A DNA stretch of 64,000 nucleotides, from NCBI GenBank assembly GCA_900541975.1, contig UQLR01000008.1, forward strand, positions 1 through 64,000, read 5' to 3'. This DNA is from an uncultured Oscillospiraceae bacterium. Lineage in GTDB: Bacteria > Bacillota > Clostridia > Oscillospirales > Acutalibacteraceae. Below are positions 46,030 through 54,653 of the stretch, piece after piece. Below the pieces are notes generated by a model. It searched no databases. It had not been told where the DNA came from and saw only the letters and a program-made list of their open reading frames with translations. A program made the position numbers and the translations under genes. Each line of letters starts with the position of its first letter. Positions within the stretch are counted from its first letter, which is position 1.

Positions 46030-46215
46030 CTAACGCGCTTGCCGGACAATTTTTTTTATGTTTTTTTCCGCTCTGGCGCGTGGCAGCATAATTTCATGCC
46101 CGCAGCCACAGCATTTCATTTTAAAATCCATTCCTATACGAAGCACGGAAAACGTTTTGCTGCCACATGGATGCGGCTTTTTCATTTCCAGTATATCGCC
46201 TAACCGCACATCCAA
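46030..46215 (-). CDS. DUF951 family protein
   Basis: 61 residues from a TTG start behind AGGAGGGG: (M)DVRLGDILEMKKPHPCGSKT, FSVLRIGMDFKMKCCGCGHE, then IMLPRARAEK. The Cys and His residues suggest a small metal-binding fold. Function unknown; widespread in Firmicutes. Confidence 0.88.
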   Translation of the reverse strand: MDVRLGDILEMKKPHPCGSKTFSVLRIGMDFKMKCCGCGHEIMLPRARAEKNIKKIVRQAR

Positions 46216-46306
46216 CGCGCAACCCCTCCTTTTACCTGTTTTAAATTTTATTATATCATTTCTACTCAAGAAATACAACGGGCAGACAATCCGTCCGCCC
46301 GTTGCG

Positions 46307-47557
46307 CTACGCTTCTATATATGCCTGCACCCTGCTGAGCATCTGCGCGTCCAAAAGAGCTGTAACGGCAATACCCTGCTCTTTATATTCTTCCGACAGA
46401 AGCGTCCCCTTTTCACGGATTTCCGCCACAAGCCCGGCCTTTGAAAATGGGAGCAAAAGCAGTACCTTTTTTATTTTAACCGGCAAATGGTCTTCAATTG
46501 CCTGCAGCAGCTTGTCAATCCCTTTTCCATTTTTCGCGCTGATTCGCACAGCATTGCCGATCATGGGGATATCTTCCAGCCCATTTACAAGATCGCACTT
46601 ATTGAGCACCGGGATCACCGGCCGGTCTGCACAGCCAAGATCGTCTAAAAGTTCCCTTGTAACCTTTAGATGCGCCTGCGCTTCTTCGCTGGAAGCGTCG
46701 CACACGTTTAAAATAATATCGGCCTGCGCGGCTTCCTCCAACGTGGATTTAAACGCATTCACCAAATGGTGCGGCAGGCGCCGGACAAGGCCGACCGTAT
46801 CGGTCAACAAAACAGTTACGCCGCTTGGCAGCTTTAGCGCTCTGGAGGTAGGGTCAAGCGTTGCAAACAGCTTGTCCTGTACTAAAACCCCCGCGTCTGT
46901 CAGGTAATTCATCAATGTGGACTTTCCCGCATTGGTATATCCAACAATCGCTACAGTGATCACGCCGTTCTTTTCACGGCGGCGCCTGATCTGCCCGCGG
47001 TGCTTTTCAATCGCCGTAATCTGCTCTTTAATCGTTTCCATCCGCCTTCTGATATGGCGTTTGTCTGTTTCCAGCTTTGTCTCACCGGGTCCCCTTGTTC
47101 CAATCCCGCCGCCCAGGCGCGACATTTCGGCCCCTTTCCCGGTCAGTCTGGGCAGTATATATTGCAGCTGGGCAAACTCAACCTGCAGTTTCCCCTCCCG
47201 GGAACGTGCGCGCAGTGCAAAAATATCTAAAATCAACATGGTCCGGTCAATTACACGTACGTCTGTTTCGCTTTCAATATTGCGAATCTGCGTGGGCGAC
47301 AATTCGCGGTCGAAAATCAAAAGATCGATCTCTTCATTTTTGCAAAAATCAGCAATTTCCTTAAGCCTGCCTGTTCCTACACATGTTGCCGTTTCCGGTT
47401 TATCTCGCTTCTGCATCATACTGGCCACCGTCTCTGCACCGGCGCTGTGCGCCAGTTCAAACAACTCGTCCAAAGACGCCTGTGCATCGTACTCACCCGT
47501 ATCTAAAGACACCAACAGTGCCCGCTGTGGTTTTACCTCGTTTTCAAACAGCTCCAT
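46307..47557 (-). CDS. hflX: Ribosome-associated GTPase HflX
   Basis: 416 residues: the N-terminal HflX domain (ELSPTQIRNIESE, RTMLILDIFALRA, GGGIGTRGPGETKLE), then a G domain (GYTNAGKST, DTVGLVRRLP, NKCD). HflX splits stalled ribosomes under stress and in some Firmicutes protects from antibiotics. Confidence 0.95.
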   Translation of the reverse strand: MELFENEVKPQRALLVSLDTGEYDAQASLDELFELAHSAGAETVASMMQKRDKPETATCVGTGRLKEIADFCKNEEIDLLIFDRELSPTQIRNIESETDVRVIDRTMLILDIFALRARSREGKLQVEFAQLQYILPRLTGKGAEMSRLGGGIGTRGPGETKLETDKRHIRRRMETIKEQITAIEKHRGQIRRRREKNGVITVAIVGYTNAGKSTLMNYLTDAGVLVQDKLFATLDPTSRALKLPSGVTVLLTDTVGLVRRLPHHLVNAFKSTLEEAAQADIILNVCDASSEEAQAHLKVTRELLDDLGCADRPVIPVLNKCDLVNGLEDIPMIGNAVRISAKNGKGIDKLLQAIEDHLPVKIKKVLLLLPFSKAGLVAEIREKGTLLSEEYKEQGIAVTALLDAQMLSRVQAYIEA

Positions 47558-47596
47558 ACATACCTCTTCTAAATTTTATTTAAATTTTATTTTTTT

Positions 47597-47625
47597 ACTG
47601 TACCATAACGTACAAAAGCGGTCAA
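47597..47625 (-). promoter_or_regulatory. Promoter of hflX
   Basis: Minus strand: TTGACC (47620-47625), 17 bp, TACAGT (47597-47602). Confidence 0.55.
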
Positions 47626-47727
47626 CTATAAAAAACTATTTTCATTGTACCTTCTTTATGATAAAATGATTATTATATCCAAGTTCTGACATTTTATGCA
47701 AATATATACCGAAAGGCAGCGCAAAAT

Positions 47728-49209
47728 ATGAAAAAACAATACGACGTGATTATCATCGGTGCCGGGGCGGCAGGGCTGTATGCCGCTTTACAATTTGACA
47801 AAAGCGTCAGCGTGTTGCTGATTTGCAAGCGGGGGCTTGCGCTTTCCAACAGCTCGCTTGCGCAGGGCGGCGTTGCCGCGGTGCTGGATCAGGATCATGA
47901 CAATTTCAAGCTGCATATTGCAGACACGTTAATTGCCGGCAAGTATAAAAACAATCTTGCCGCTATTGAGGTTCTTGTAACAGAAGGGCCCAAAGACGTA
48001 TTAAAGCTCCGGGAAATGGGCGTGGACTTTGACCGCGACAAAAAGGGACATTTGCTGATGACGCTGGAAGCCGGGCACTCCCGCCACCGGATCGTACACC
48101 ATAAAGATTCCACCGGCAAAGAAATTACCGATACGTTGATCGGCGCAGTGCGGCAGCGCACAAATGCTGAGATCCTGGAAAACACGCTGGTTTTTGCCCT
48201 GGATAAAGTGCCAAACGGTTTTTACGCCCATATTTTACAGGATGGCACGCCCAAAACGGTTGCTGCGCGGTACTGCATACTGGCCACCGGCGGAATTGGG
48301 CGGGTATACGAATATACCACAAATTCCGCAATTGCCACGGGCGACGGCGTCAGGCTAGCGCACAGGCTGGGCGCAAATATTCGCAATATAAGCTGGATCC
48401 AGTTTCACCCCACCGCTTTTGCGGCGGAAAATGACCGCGAACGCTTTTTAATCAGCGAAGCGGTACGCGGCGAAGGCGCTGTGCTGCTCAATTGTAACGG
48501 GGAACGCTTTGCCTTTAAATATGACCAACGTGGTGAGCTTGCCCCGCGCGACGTAGTTTCAAACGCTATTATTCTGGAATCCCAGTCTACCAACAGTCAA
48601 AATTTTTACTTGGATATTACACACAAGGACCCGCAATTTATTAAAACCCGTTTTCCAATGATTTATGCGCGCTGTCTGGAAGAAGGCATAGATATTACAA
48701 AGGATAAAATTCCCGTTTTTCCATGTCAGCACTATCTTATGGGCGGCATAGACGTAGACCTGTACGCACGCACCAGCGTTGAAGGCCTGTATGCCGCCGG
48801 CGAATGCTCCCATACCGGCGTGCACGGCGCAAACCGTCTTGCCAGCAACTCTTTGCTGGAAGCATTGGTATTTTCCCGCAGAGCGGCGCATGACATTATG
48901 CGCCGCCTGCAAAAGAATAAAGCGCAGCCGCTTGCACCATGTCCCACATCGTACCGGGCACAGGGCGCTCCGCTGCCGCATGGCCTGCGTACGGAAATTC
49001 GGAAAATTATGCAGCATACGCATTTTGTAATCCCAAATCCAGAAGCGGTTCCGCAGGGCCTTGCGCGCGCAAAAGAAATTCTGCATTTAATAGAAACCGG
49101 CGGATTTGCTCTTTCCTATGATCTGACAGAGGCCAAAAGCCTTGCCACCGTGGCCTGCCTGATCCTGGAAGATGTTTTAAAAAAGAACCGTATGCAAAAA
49201 ACAGAATGA
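47728..49209 (+). CDS. nadB: L-aspartate oxidase
   Basis: 493 residues, FAD flavoprotein: GAGAAGLYAAL dinucleotide fold at the N terminus, SLAQGGVAAVLD, LEAGHSRHRIVH, QFHPTAF and the HYLMGGI / ECSHTGVHGANRLASNSLLE motifs. It oxidises aspartate to iminoaspartate for NAD synthesis; in anaerobes fumarate can be the acceptor. nadA, the usual partner, is not in the window. Confidence 0.95.
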   Translation: MKKQYDVIIIGAGAAGLYAALQFDKSVSVLLICKRGLALSNSSLAQGGVAAVLDQDHDNFKLHIADTLIAGKYKNNLAAIEVLVTEGPKDVLKLREMGVDFDRDKKGHLLMTLEAGHSRHRIVHHKDSTGKEITDTLIGAVRQRTNAEILENTLVFALDKVPNGFYAHILQDGTPKTVAARYCILATGGIGRVYEYTTNSAIATGDGVRLAHRLGANIRNISWIQFHPTAFAAENDRERFLISEAVRGEGAVLLNCNGERFAFKYDQRGELAPRDVVSNAIILESQSTNSQNFYLDITHKDPQFIKTRFPMIYARCLEEGIDITKDKIPVFPCQHYLMGGIDVDLYARTSVEGLYAAGECSHTGVHGANRLASNSLLEALVFSRRAAHDIMRRLQKNKAQPLAPCPTSYRAQGAPLPHGLRTEIRKIMQHTHFVIPNPEAVPQGLARAKEILHLIETGGFALSYDLTEAKSLATVACLILEDVLKKNRMQKTE

Positions 49210-49223
49210 AAGGATGCAAACAA

Positions 49224-50063
49224 ATGCTAAACCCCATCTATATAGACAATCTGATTCAAACAGCCCTTTTGGAAGATATCAGTTATCTGGACACCACTAC
49301 GGACTATCTAATCCCCGAGCAGCAGCAATCACAGGCGCATTTTCTTGCAAAAGCCGACGGCGTTTTATGTGGAGTAGATATAGCCATGCGCGTCTTTACA
49401 TTTTTACAGCCGGGTGTAATTACAGAAATTTATAAGCACGACGGCGACCTGTTGAAAAAAGGCGATGTAATTGCAAAAATCAACGGCAGCACAAGAGCCT
49501 TGCTCAAAGGGGAACGCACCGCTTTAAACCTTTTACAGCATCTAAGCGGGATTGCAACAGCCACGCATCAGGCAGTTTTGCTTACCAGCGGAACAAAAGC
49601 CGGTATTACAGATACAAGAAAAACCCTGCCGGGGCTGCGTCCACTGCAAAAATATGCAGTCGTAACCGGCGGAGGCAAAAACCACCGCTATAATCTTTCA
49701 GACGCCGCTATGCTCAAAGACAACCACATTGACGCGGCGGGCGGTATTGCAAACGCCGTTGAGACCCTGAAAGGGAAACTTGGCCATATGGTTAAAATCG
49801 AGGTAGAGGTTCGTACGCTTGAAGAGTTGCAGCAGGCGCTGCAGGCAGGCGCAGATATTATTATGCTGGACAATATGGCGCCGCAGACAATGGCACAGGC
49901 GGTAAAAATCACAAACGGACAGGCCCTACTAGAAGCTTCAGGCGGTATTACGCAGCAAACGCTCAGGGAAATTGCACAGACAGGCGTCGATATTATCTCT
50001 ATCGGGGCGCTGACGCACTCTGTTCACGCACTCGACATATCCATGAAGATCACAGCCCCATAA
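49224..50063 (+). CDS. nadC: Quinolinate phosphoribosyltransferase
   Basis: 279 residues, TRKTLPGLRPLQKYAVVTGG with the GKNHRYNLSDAAMLKDNH catalytic segment, and ASGGI / SIGALTHS near the C terminus. It makes nicotinate mononucleotide. The ATG at 49224 follows AAAGGA and lies 14 nt after nadB. Confidence 0.95.
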   Translation: MLNPIYIDNLIQTALLEDISYLDTTTDYLIPEQQQSQAHFLAKADGVLCGVDIAMRVFTFLQPGVITEIYKHDGDLLKKGDVIAKINGSTRALLKGERTALNLLQHLSGIATATHQAVLLTSGTKAGITDTRKTLPGLRPLQKYAVVTGGGKNHRYNLSDAAMLKDNHIDAAGGIANAVETLKGKLGHMVKIEVEVRTLEELQQALQAGADIIMLDNMAPQTMAQAVKITNGQALLEASGGITQQTLREIAQTGVDIISIGALTHSVHALDISMKITAP

Positions 50064-50065
50064 AA

Positions 50066-50117
50066 AAAGCCGGCGGGAAGTTCACTTCGGTGTTCTTCCC
50101 GCCTTTTCCTTTTTTTC
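50066..50117 (+). terminator. Terminator of nadB-nadC
   Basis: GGCGGGAAG (50082-50090) pairs with CTTCCCGCC (50095-50103), followed by a T-rich tail. Confidence 0.75.
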
Positions 50118-50349
50118 ATATATCAACAAACCGCCGTTTTGAAATGCGGCAGCTCGATTGCTAACAGCACCGCGCCGCTCTGTGTACAGATACGGCTTTT
50201 TGTATCATTGCTTCTGTAAATAAAGTATAAAAGCAAATTATGAAGAAATTGTTTTTCTTATGTAACGCTTCTGTAAAGGATCAAAAAATAAATAAAAAGA
50301 GGCGGTTTCGTCCGCCCCCTTTTTTCAGGAAATATATGTGTTTCGGTTT

Positions 50350-50577
50350 TTACACCTTTTTTTCAATGTATTCGACCAAATTGCCAACGGTTTTAATATT
50401 TTCAATTTCCTCGTCGGGCACTTCGATCTCAAATTCATCCTCAATGGACATAAGCAAATCTACAACGTCAAGCGAATCTGCGCCAAGTTCTTCCTGAATT
50501 GTCGTTTCTGCTGTTATAGAATCTTCCTCCACATCAAACTGCTCCGCAAGGATCGCCTTTACCTTTTCCAGTACCAT
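50350..50577 (-). CDS. acpP: Acyl carrier protein
   Basis: 75 residues; the phosphopantetheine Ser is in ELGADSLDVVDLLM. It carries acyl chains in fatty acid synthesis. The ATG at 50577 is served by GGAGGAAAG. It is monocistronic here; the fab genes are elsewhere. Confidence 0.95.
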   Translation of the reverse strand: MVLEKVKAILAEQFDVEEDSITAETTIQEELGADSLDVVDLLMSIEDEFEIEVPDEEIENIKTVGNLVEYIEKKV

Positions 50578-50833
50578 AACTCTTTCCTCCAAAGTATATT
50601 TTTGTTCTTACTGCCTGTAGATGATTGTATTGTGGACAAATTTATGCCTTTTATGCTACAATAACACAAGCACGCTTTCCTCCACCTGTAAAAATCTAAT
50701 CGGCATAACATCAGTACAAAAACATATTATTAGTAAACATAGCCTTTGTCAATAACAAAATTGTAATTTTTTCAAATCCATGCGGTATTTTGATAACTTA
50801 AACAAATTTTCACCTGGAAAGAAGGGTTTTATT

Positions 50834-51676
50834 ATGTCAAAGAAAGCGTACGCCGTTATTGGCCACCCAATCGGGCATACCATGTCGCCTTTTATCCACA
50901 CGCGCCTTTTCGCGCTTTCCGGAATCGACGCGCAATATTCCGTTTTGGATATTGCACCGCAGGAGCTTACACAAAGCTACCAAACTGTTTTAAGAAAACT
51001 TGACGGCTATAATATTACCATTCCGCATAAACAGGGGATCATCCGGTATCTGGATAAGCTTGACAAAAAGGCCGCGCTGTATGGCAGCGTTAATACCGTT
51101 GCAAACGGGGAAATTGCCCAGGGCTATACAACCGACCCGGACGGCTTTTTAAAAGCTTTGTCCTCGGCAGAAATTCCGCTGAAAGGCCGGGTGGTAATTC
51201 TCGGAACGGGCGGCGTCGCGCGGACAATGGCTTATGAGGCGGCTCTTGCCGGCTGTGATCTGACAATTGCCATACGCCCGGACGATCTGAATATGGCGGC
51301 AGCCCTTGCAGGGGAACTTATGACCCGCATACACTCAGCACATCTGAGCACATGCCTGCTAGACCGCATAGAGGGTAACATTGACCTTCTGGTCAATGCA
51401 ACACCGGTAGGAATGTATCCAAATACAGACGCCTGTCCTGTCACCGACCAGGTACTTGCAAACTGCTCTCATGTATTTGACGCAGTCTACAATCCGCTGG
51501 AAACCTTATTGCTTAAAAAGGCGCGGGCAAACGGCGCAAAAGCGCTGGGCGGCATGTCCATGCTTGTCTGGCAGGCCGCCGTTTCACACCAGATCTGGCA
51601 CAACGCACAGTATGATGCCGGCGACATTGAAAAGTTGTGCCTGGACAGCGCAAAAGCCATGAAAAATACATTTTAA
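50834..51676 (+). CDS. aroE: Shikimate dehydrogenase
   Basis: 280 residues: substrate half with IGHPIGHTMSPFIH and YNITIPHKQGII, then the NADP Rossmann half (VILGTGGVARTMAYEA) and NATPVGM. It reduces 3-dehydroshikimate to shikimate. The ATG at 50834 follows GAAAGAAGGG; an earlier frame opening lacks an SD. aroK follows 36 nt downstream. Confidence 0.95.
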   Translation: MSKKAYAVIGHPIGHTMSPFIHTRLFALSGIDAQYSVLDIAPQELTQSYQTVLRKLDGYNITIPHKQGIIRYLDKLDKKAALYGSVNTVANGEIAQGYTTDPDGFLKALSSAEIPLKGRVVILGTGGVARTMAYEAALAGCDLTIAIRPDDLNMAAALAGELMTRIHSAHLSTCLLDRIEGNIDLLVNATPVGMYPNTDACPVTDQVLANCSHVFDAVYNPLETLLLKKARANGAKALGGMSMLVWQAAVSHQIWHNAQYDAGDIEKLCLDSAKAMKNTF

Positions 51677-51712
51677 AATTTTGGAAGGTTAAACGTAAAG
51701 GAATACATTAGA

Positions 51713-52225
51713 ATGGAACAAAATGCAAACATTGTTTTGTGCGGTTTTATGGGATGTGGCAAAACAACCATAGGAAAACTTTTGGCAAAAAATACCGGGT
51801 GGCCGTTTATTGATATGGATCATTACATAGAACAAAATGCGCACATGTCGATAAGCGAAATTTTTGCAAAGTATGGAGAAGCATATTTTCGCGATCTGGA
51901 GCATGCCGCTGTAAAGCAGCTTGCAAAAAAAAACGGTTGTATTATCAGCGCAGGAGGCGGCACACTTGTGTATGAACGCAACGTACAGCTTCTGCGGCAG
52001 ACCTGCCGCATTGTTTTGCTGGACGTACCGCTTCCTGTAATCCGGTATAGACTGCGCAACGACACAAAGCGCCCGCTTTTGCAGCGCCCGGATAAAGACA
52101 GAGCCATGCAAAAACTGTACCGTCAGCGCATGCCTTTGTATCGCGCTGCAGCACAATACACGGTTGCCGCGTCCAAATCCCCTTACAATACCGTAAAAGC
52201 CGTTATGGAGGCTGTAGGGTTATGA
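51713..52225 (+). CDS. aroK: Shikimate kinase
   Basis: 170 residues with P-loop GFMGCGKTT, IDMDHYIEQN, the shikimate-binding FRDLE and SAGGGTLV, and the LID Arg in RPLLQ. It phosphorylates shikimate. The stop overlaps the ATG of a small 45-codon ORF (ATGA). Confidence 0.95.
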   Translation: MEQNANIVLCGFMGCGKTTIGKLLAKNTGWPFIDMDHYIEQNAHMSISEIFAKYGEAYFRDLEHAAVKQLAKKNGCIISAGGGTLVYERNVQLLRQTCRIVLLDVPLPVIRYRLRNDTKRPLLQRPDKDRAMQKLYRQRMPLYRAAAQYTVAASKSPYNTVKAVMEAVGL

Positions 52226-52359
52226 AATCCGAAAAGCCGCAGGTGGAATTTTTCGTCCCCCTGTCCCGTTTTTCATTTTGTCGTTTTATTGCGCAATGGC
52301 ATTACAGAAAGCCCAATCAATTTAAACACCTTTCTGCATTGTGTTGCAAAGCGGCATAA
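52222..52359 (+). CDS. Possible 45-residue ORF coupled to aroK
   Basis: ATGA overlap with the aroK stop and GGAG about 10 nt upstream suggest it may be translated. The peptide is rich in Phe, Trp and Tyr in the first half (FFVPLSRFSFCRFIAQWHY) and ends in CCKAA. No family recognised. It may be an attenuation leader like the one downstream, or chance. Confidence 0.3.
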   Translation: MKSEKPQVEFFVPLSRFSFCRFIAQWHYRKPNQFKHLSALCCKAA

Positions 52360-52436
52360 ATACCACCTACCTTCTTTTTCGGGTTAGAAAACGGCTTGGG
52401 CTTTTTTAAATGAACGGGGAGCCCAACAATCTTTTT
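52308..52436 (+). promoter_or_regulatory. Alternative hairpins after aroK
   Basis: AAAGCCCAA (52308-52316) can pair with TTGGGCTTT (52396-52404). The latter can instead pair with AGCCCAA (52420-52426), followed after 5 nt by TTTTT. The second form could be a weak terminator that ends the aroE-aroK transcript. Confidence 0.35.
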
Positions 52437-52501
52437 CGCTGAAGTACAGAAACCACTTTTATTGAATTTAATAATTTAAAGCGACATATTGCTAAAAAGT
52501 A

Positions 52502-52530
52502 TTGACAAATACCGGTACAGGGATTATGAT
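52502..52530 (+). promoter_or_regulatory. Strong promoter of the aroF operon
   Basis: TTGACA (52502-52507), 17 bp, TATGAT (52525-52530). Transcription should start near 52537, about 17 nt before the SD of the aromatic leader ORF. Confidence 0.85.
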
Positions 52531-52565
52531 GTAGTAGACGGCATTTTATTTTGGGAGGCACTACC

Positions 52566-52661
52566 ATGACGGGCAAGCTTGCAAAACGATTTACAGGTTT
52601 TGTTTATCTCAACTATTTTTATGGTTGGGACAATTTGTGCTGCCCTGTAAATCTGCAGTAA
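52566..52661 (+). CDS. Aromatic-rich leader peptide of the aroF operon
   Basis: 31 codons with a GGGAGG site 7 nt before the ATG. Residues 9-21 are FTGFVYLNYFYGW: three Phe, three Tyr and one Trp within 13 positions. The ORF starts about 30 nt into the transcript and is followed by a terminator 40 nt after its stop. A leader of this kind lets the ribosome sense charging of tRNA-Phe, tRNA-Tyr and tRNA-Trp. The gene product itself probably has no function. Confidence 0.85.
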   Translation: MTGKLAKRFTGFVYLNYFYGWDNLCCPVNLQ

Positions 52662-52731
52662 ATTTACTGCATAAAAATGCTTTTTCGTTAAAAGTATGTT
52701 ACGGGGCTAAAAACAGCCCCGTTATTTTTTT
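52588..52731 (+). promoter_or_regulatory. Ribosome-mediated attenuator before aroF
   Basis: Region 1 (52588-52597, codons 8-11 of the leader) is exactly complementary to region 2 (52644-52653). Region 2, shifted by two bases (52642-52650), can pair with region 3 (52699-52707) over 9 bp with one G.U. Region 3 is the 5' arm of the terminator 52701-52708/52715-52722, which ends in seven Ts. A hairpin across the leader stop codon (52654-52671) and an inner 7-bp stem (52607-52613/52624-52630) are also present. Stalling at the aromatic codons would allow 2:3 pairing and readthrough. Confidence 0.8.
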
Positions 52732-52773
52732 GCATGGACGGGATTTCCCCTTCCAGGAAAGGACTGGTTTATT

Positions 52774-53826
52774 ATGATTATTGTACTCAAACCAAACTGC
52801 AGTGAAGAGCAGCTGCGCAATTTTAAAGAAAAGCTTACGGAAACATACGGCGTTAAGGTTAACACCTGGACGGGCGTGCATTCCACAGTTTTAGGGCTGA
52901 TCGGCGATACTACCGCCATAGATATTGACTATATCAACGCACAGGATATTGTTTCCACCGTACGGCGCGTACAGGAGCCCTATAAAAAGGCCAACCGCAA
53001 ATTTCATCCGGAAAACACCGTCATTACGCTGCAAAATGGCGTAAAAATTGGCGACGGTAGCCTGCAGATTATGGCCGGTCCCTGTTCTGTAGAAAGCAGC
53101 GAGCAGATTTGCGGTATTGCAAAAAGCGTACAAAAATCCGGCGCCACATTGCTGCGCGGCGGTGCGTTTAAGCCAAGAACCTCTCCCTATGCGTTTCAGG
53201 GCCTGAAGGCAGAGGGCCTGGATCTTTTAAAGGAAGCCAGAAAGGAAACCGGCCTTCCAATTGTAACAGAAATTATGCGTGTTTCCCATATAGATATGTT
53301 TGAAAATGTAGACATTATTCAAGTCGGCGCCCGCAATATGCAAAACTTTGAACTATTAAAGGAGCTTGGAAAAATTAACAAGCCAATTCTTTTAAAAAGA
53401 GGGCTGAGCAGTACCATTGAAGAATTCTTAATGAGCGCTGAATACATTATGGCCGGTGGCAACGAGCAGGTCATTCTTTGCGAACGCGGTATACGCACCT
53501 TTGAAACATATACGCGCAATACATTGGACATTTCGGCGGTTCCCATTTTAAAAAAGCTTTCGCACCTGCCGGTGATTGTCGATCCCAGCCATGCCTCAGG
53601 AAAATCCTGGCTGGTAGAGTCGTTGTCCATGTCCGCCGTTGCAGCCGGTGCGGACGGTTTGATCATAGAAGTCCACAACGACCCGGAACATGCGCTTTCA
53701 GACGGCGCACAGTCGCTTACACCCGAACAGTTTGACCAAGTTGCTAAAAAAGTGTTTGCACTAAAGCAGTATCTGTCTTCCACACAAAACGCAGCTGCAG
53801 AAGCAGAAAAGGAAAAAAGGCCATGA
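52774..53826 (+). CDS. aroF: DAHP synthase, AroA/AroF (ACT-like N domain) type
   Basis: 350 residues. The N-terminal 80 form an ACT/ferredoxin-like regulatory domain (MIIVLKPNCSEEQLRNF), joined to the KDO8P-type barrel: MAGPCSVES, LLRGGAFKPRTSPYAFQG, ILLKRG and VDPSHASGKSWLV. It condenses PEP and erythrose 4-phosphate, the entry step of the shikimate pathway. First structural gene after the attenuator; overlaps tyrA by 4 nt. Confidence 0.95.
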   Translation: MIIVLKPNCSEEQLRNFKEKLTETYGVKVNTWTGVHSTVLGLIGDTTAIDIDYINAQDIVSTVRRVQEPYKKANRKFHPENTVITLQNGVKIGDGSLQIMAGPCSVESSEQICGIAKSVQKSGATLLRGGAFKPRTSPYAFQGLKAEGLDLLKEARKETGLPIVTEIMRVSHIDMFENVDIIQVGARNMQNFELLKELGKINKPILLKRGLSSTIEEFLMSAEYIMAGGNEQVILCERGIRTFETYTRNTLDISAVPILKKLSHLPVIVDPSHASGKSWLVESLSMSAVAAGADGLIIEVHNDPEHALSDGAQSLTPEQFDQVAKKVFALKQYLSSTQNAAAEAEKEKRP

Positions 53827-54653
53827 ACATTGTAGTAGCCGGTTTGGGCATTATAGGCGGTTCCTACTGTAAGGCTATTAAGAAATACACAAATCATACG
53901 GTTATTGGAATTAACCGGAGCCCAAAGCCGCTGCAGCAGGCCCTGGAATGCGGCGCCATTGATGAAATTGGCGATGAACAGTCCCTCACAACAGCAGACA
54001 TGCTCATCCTTGGGCAATATCCCGCCGCCGCTCTAGAATATGTCAACGCTTATGGGCATCTAATTAAAAAAGGCTGCCTTGTCACAGATACCGCCGGCAT
54101 AAAGCAGGCGATCTGTCCACAAATGCAGGCGCTTTCCAAACAGCATGGGTTTGTTTTTATCGGCAGCCATCCCATGGCCGGAAAAGAAAAAAACGGCTTT
54201 TCTGCTTCCGACCCGGATTTGTTTCAAGGCGCCAGCTTTATCGTCGTACCACTTTCCGCTTCCAGAGAAAATACCAGCATATTATGCAGGCTTGCGCTGG
54301 ACATTGGGTTTAACGGTATACGCATCACAACGCCGGAGGAACACGACCGGATGATTGCCTTTACTTCTCAGCTACCCCACGTTCTGGCCTGTGCATATGT
54401 AATGAGTCCCCAATGCAAAAACCATCGGGGCTTTTCCGCAGGAAGCTACCGCGATGTTTCTCGAGTTGCAAATATTAACGCACCGCTATGGGCGGAACTG
54501 TTTTTAGAAAACGGGCAATCGCTTACCCAGGAGCTGGATCTGTTGATCAACAATATCCGCACCATTAAAAACGCCATTGAAACAAAGAACCGCCCTGCGC
54601 TTACGGCGCTGCTGCAAAAAGGTAAAGACATAAAGGAGGCGCTTGGCGAATGA
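53823..54653 (+). CDS. tyrA: Prephenate dehydrogenase
   Basis: 276 residues: N-terminal Rossmann fold (VVAGLGIIGGSYCKAI), SHPMAGKEKNGF and a helical dimerisation domain. No C-terminal ACT domain, so regulation by tyrosine would have to occur at other steps. It converts prephenate to 4-hydroxyphenylpyruvate. Both ends overlap neighbours by 4 nt. Confidence 0.93.
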   Translation: MNIVVAGLGIIGGSYCKAIKKYTNHTVIGINRSPKPLQQALECGAIDEIGDEQSLTTADMLILGQYPAAALEYVNAYGHLIKKGCLVTDTAGIKQAICPQMQALSKQHGFVFIGSHPMAGKEKNGFSASDPDLFQGASFIVVPLSASRENTSILCRLALDIGFNGIRITTPEEHDRMIAFTSQLPHVLACAYVMSPQCKNHRGFSAGSYRDVSRVANINAPLWAELFLENGQSLTQELDLLINNIRTIKNAIETKNRPALTALLQKGKDIKEALGE

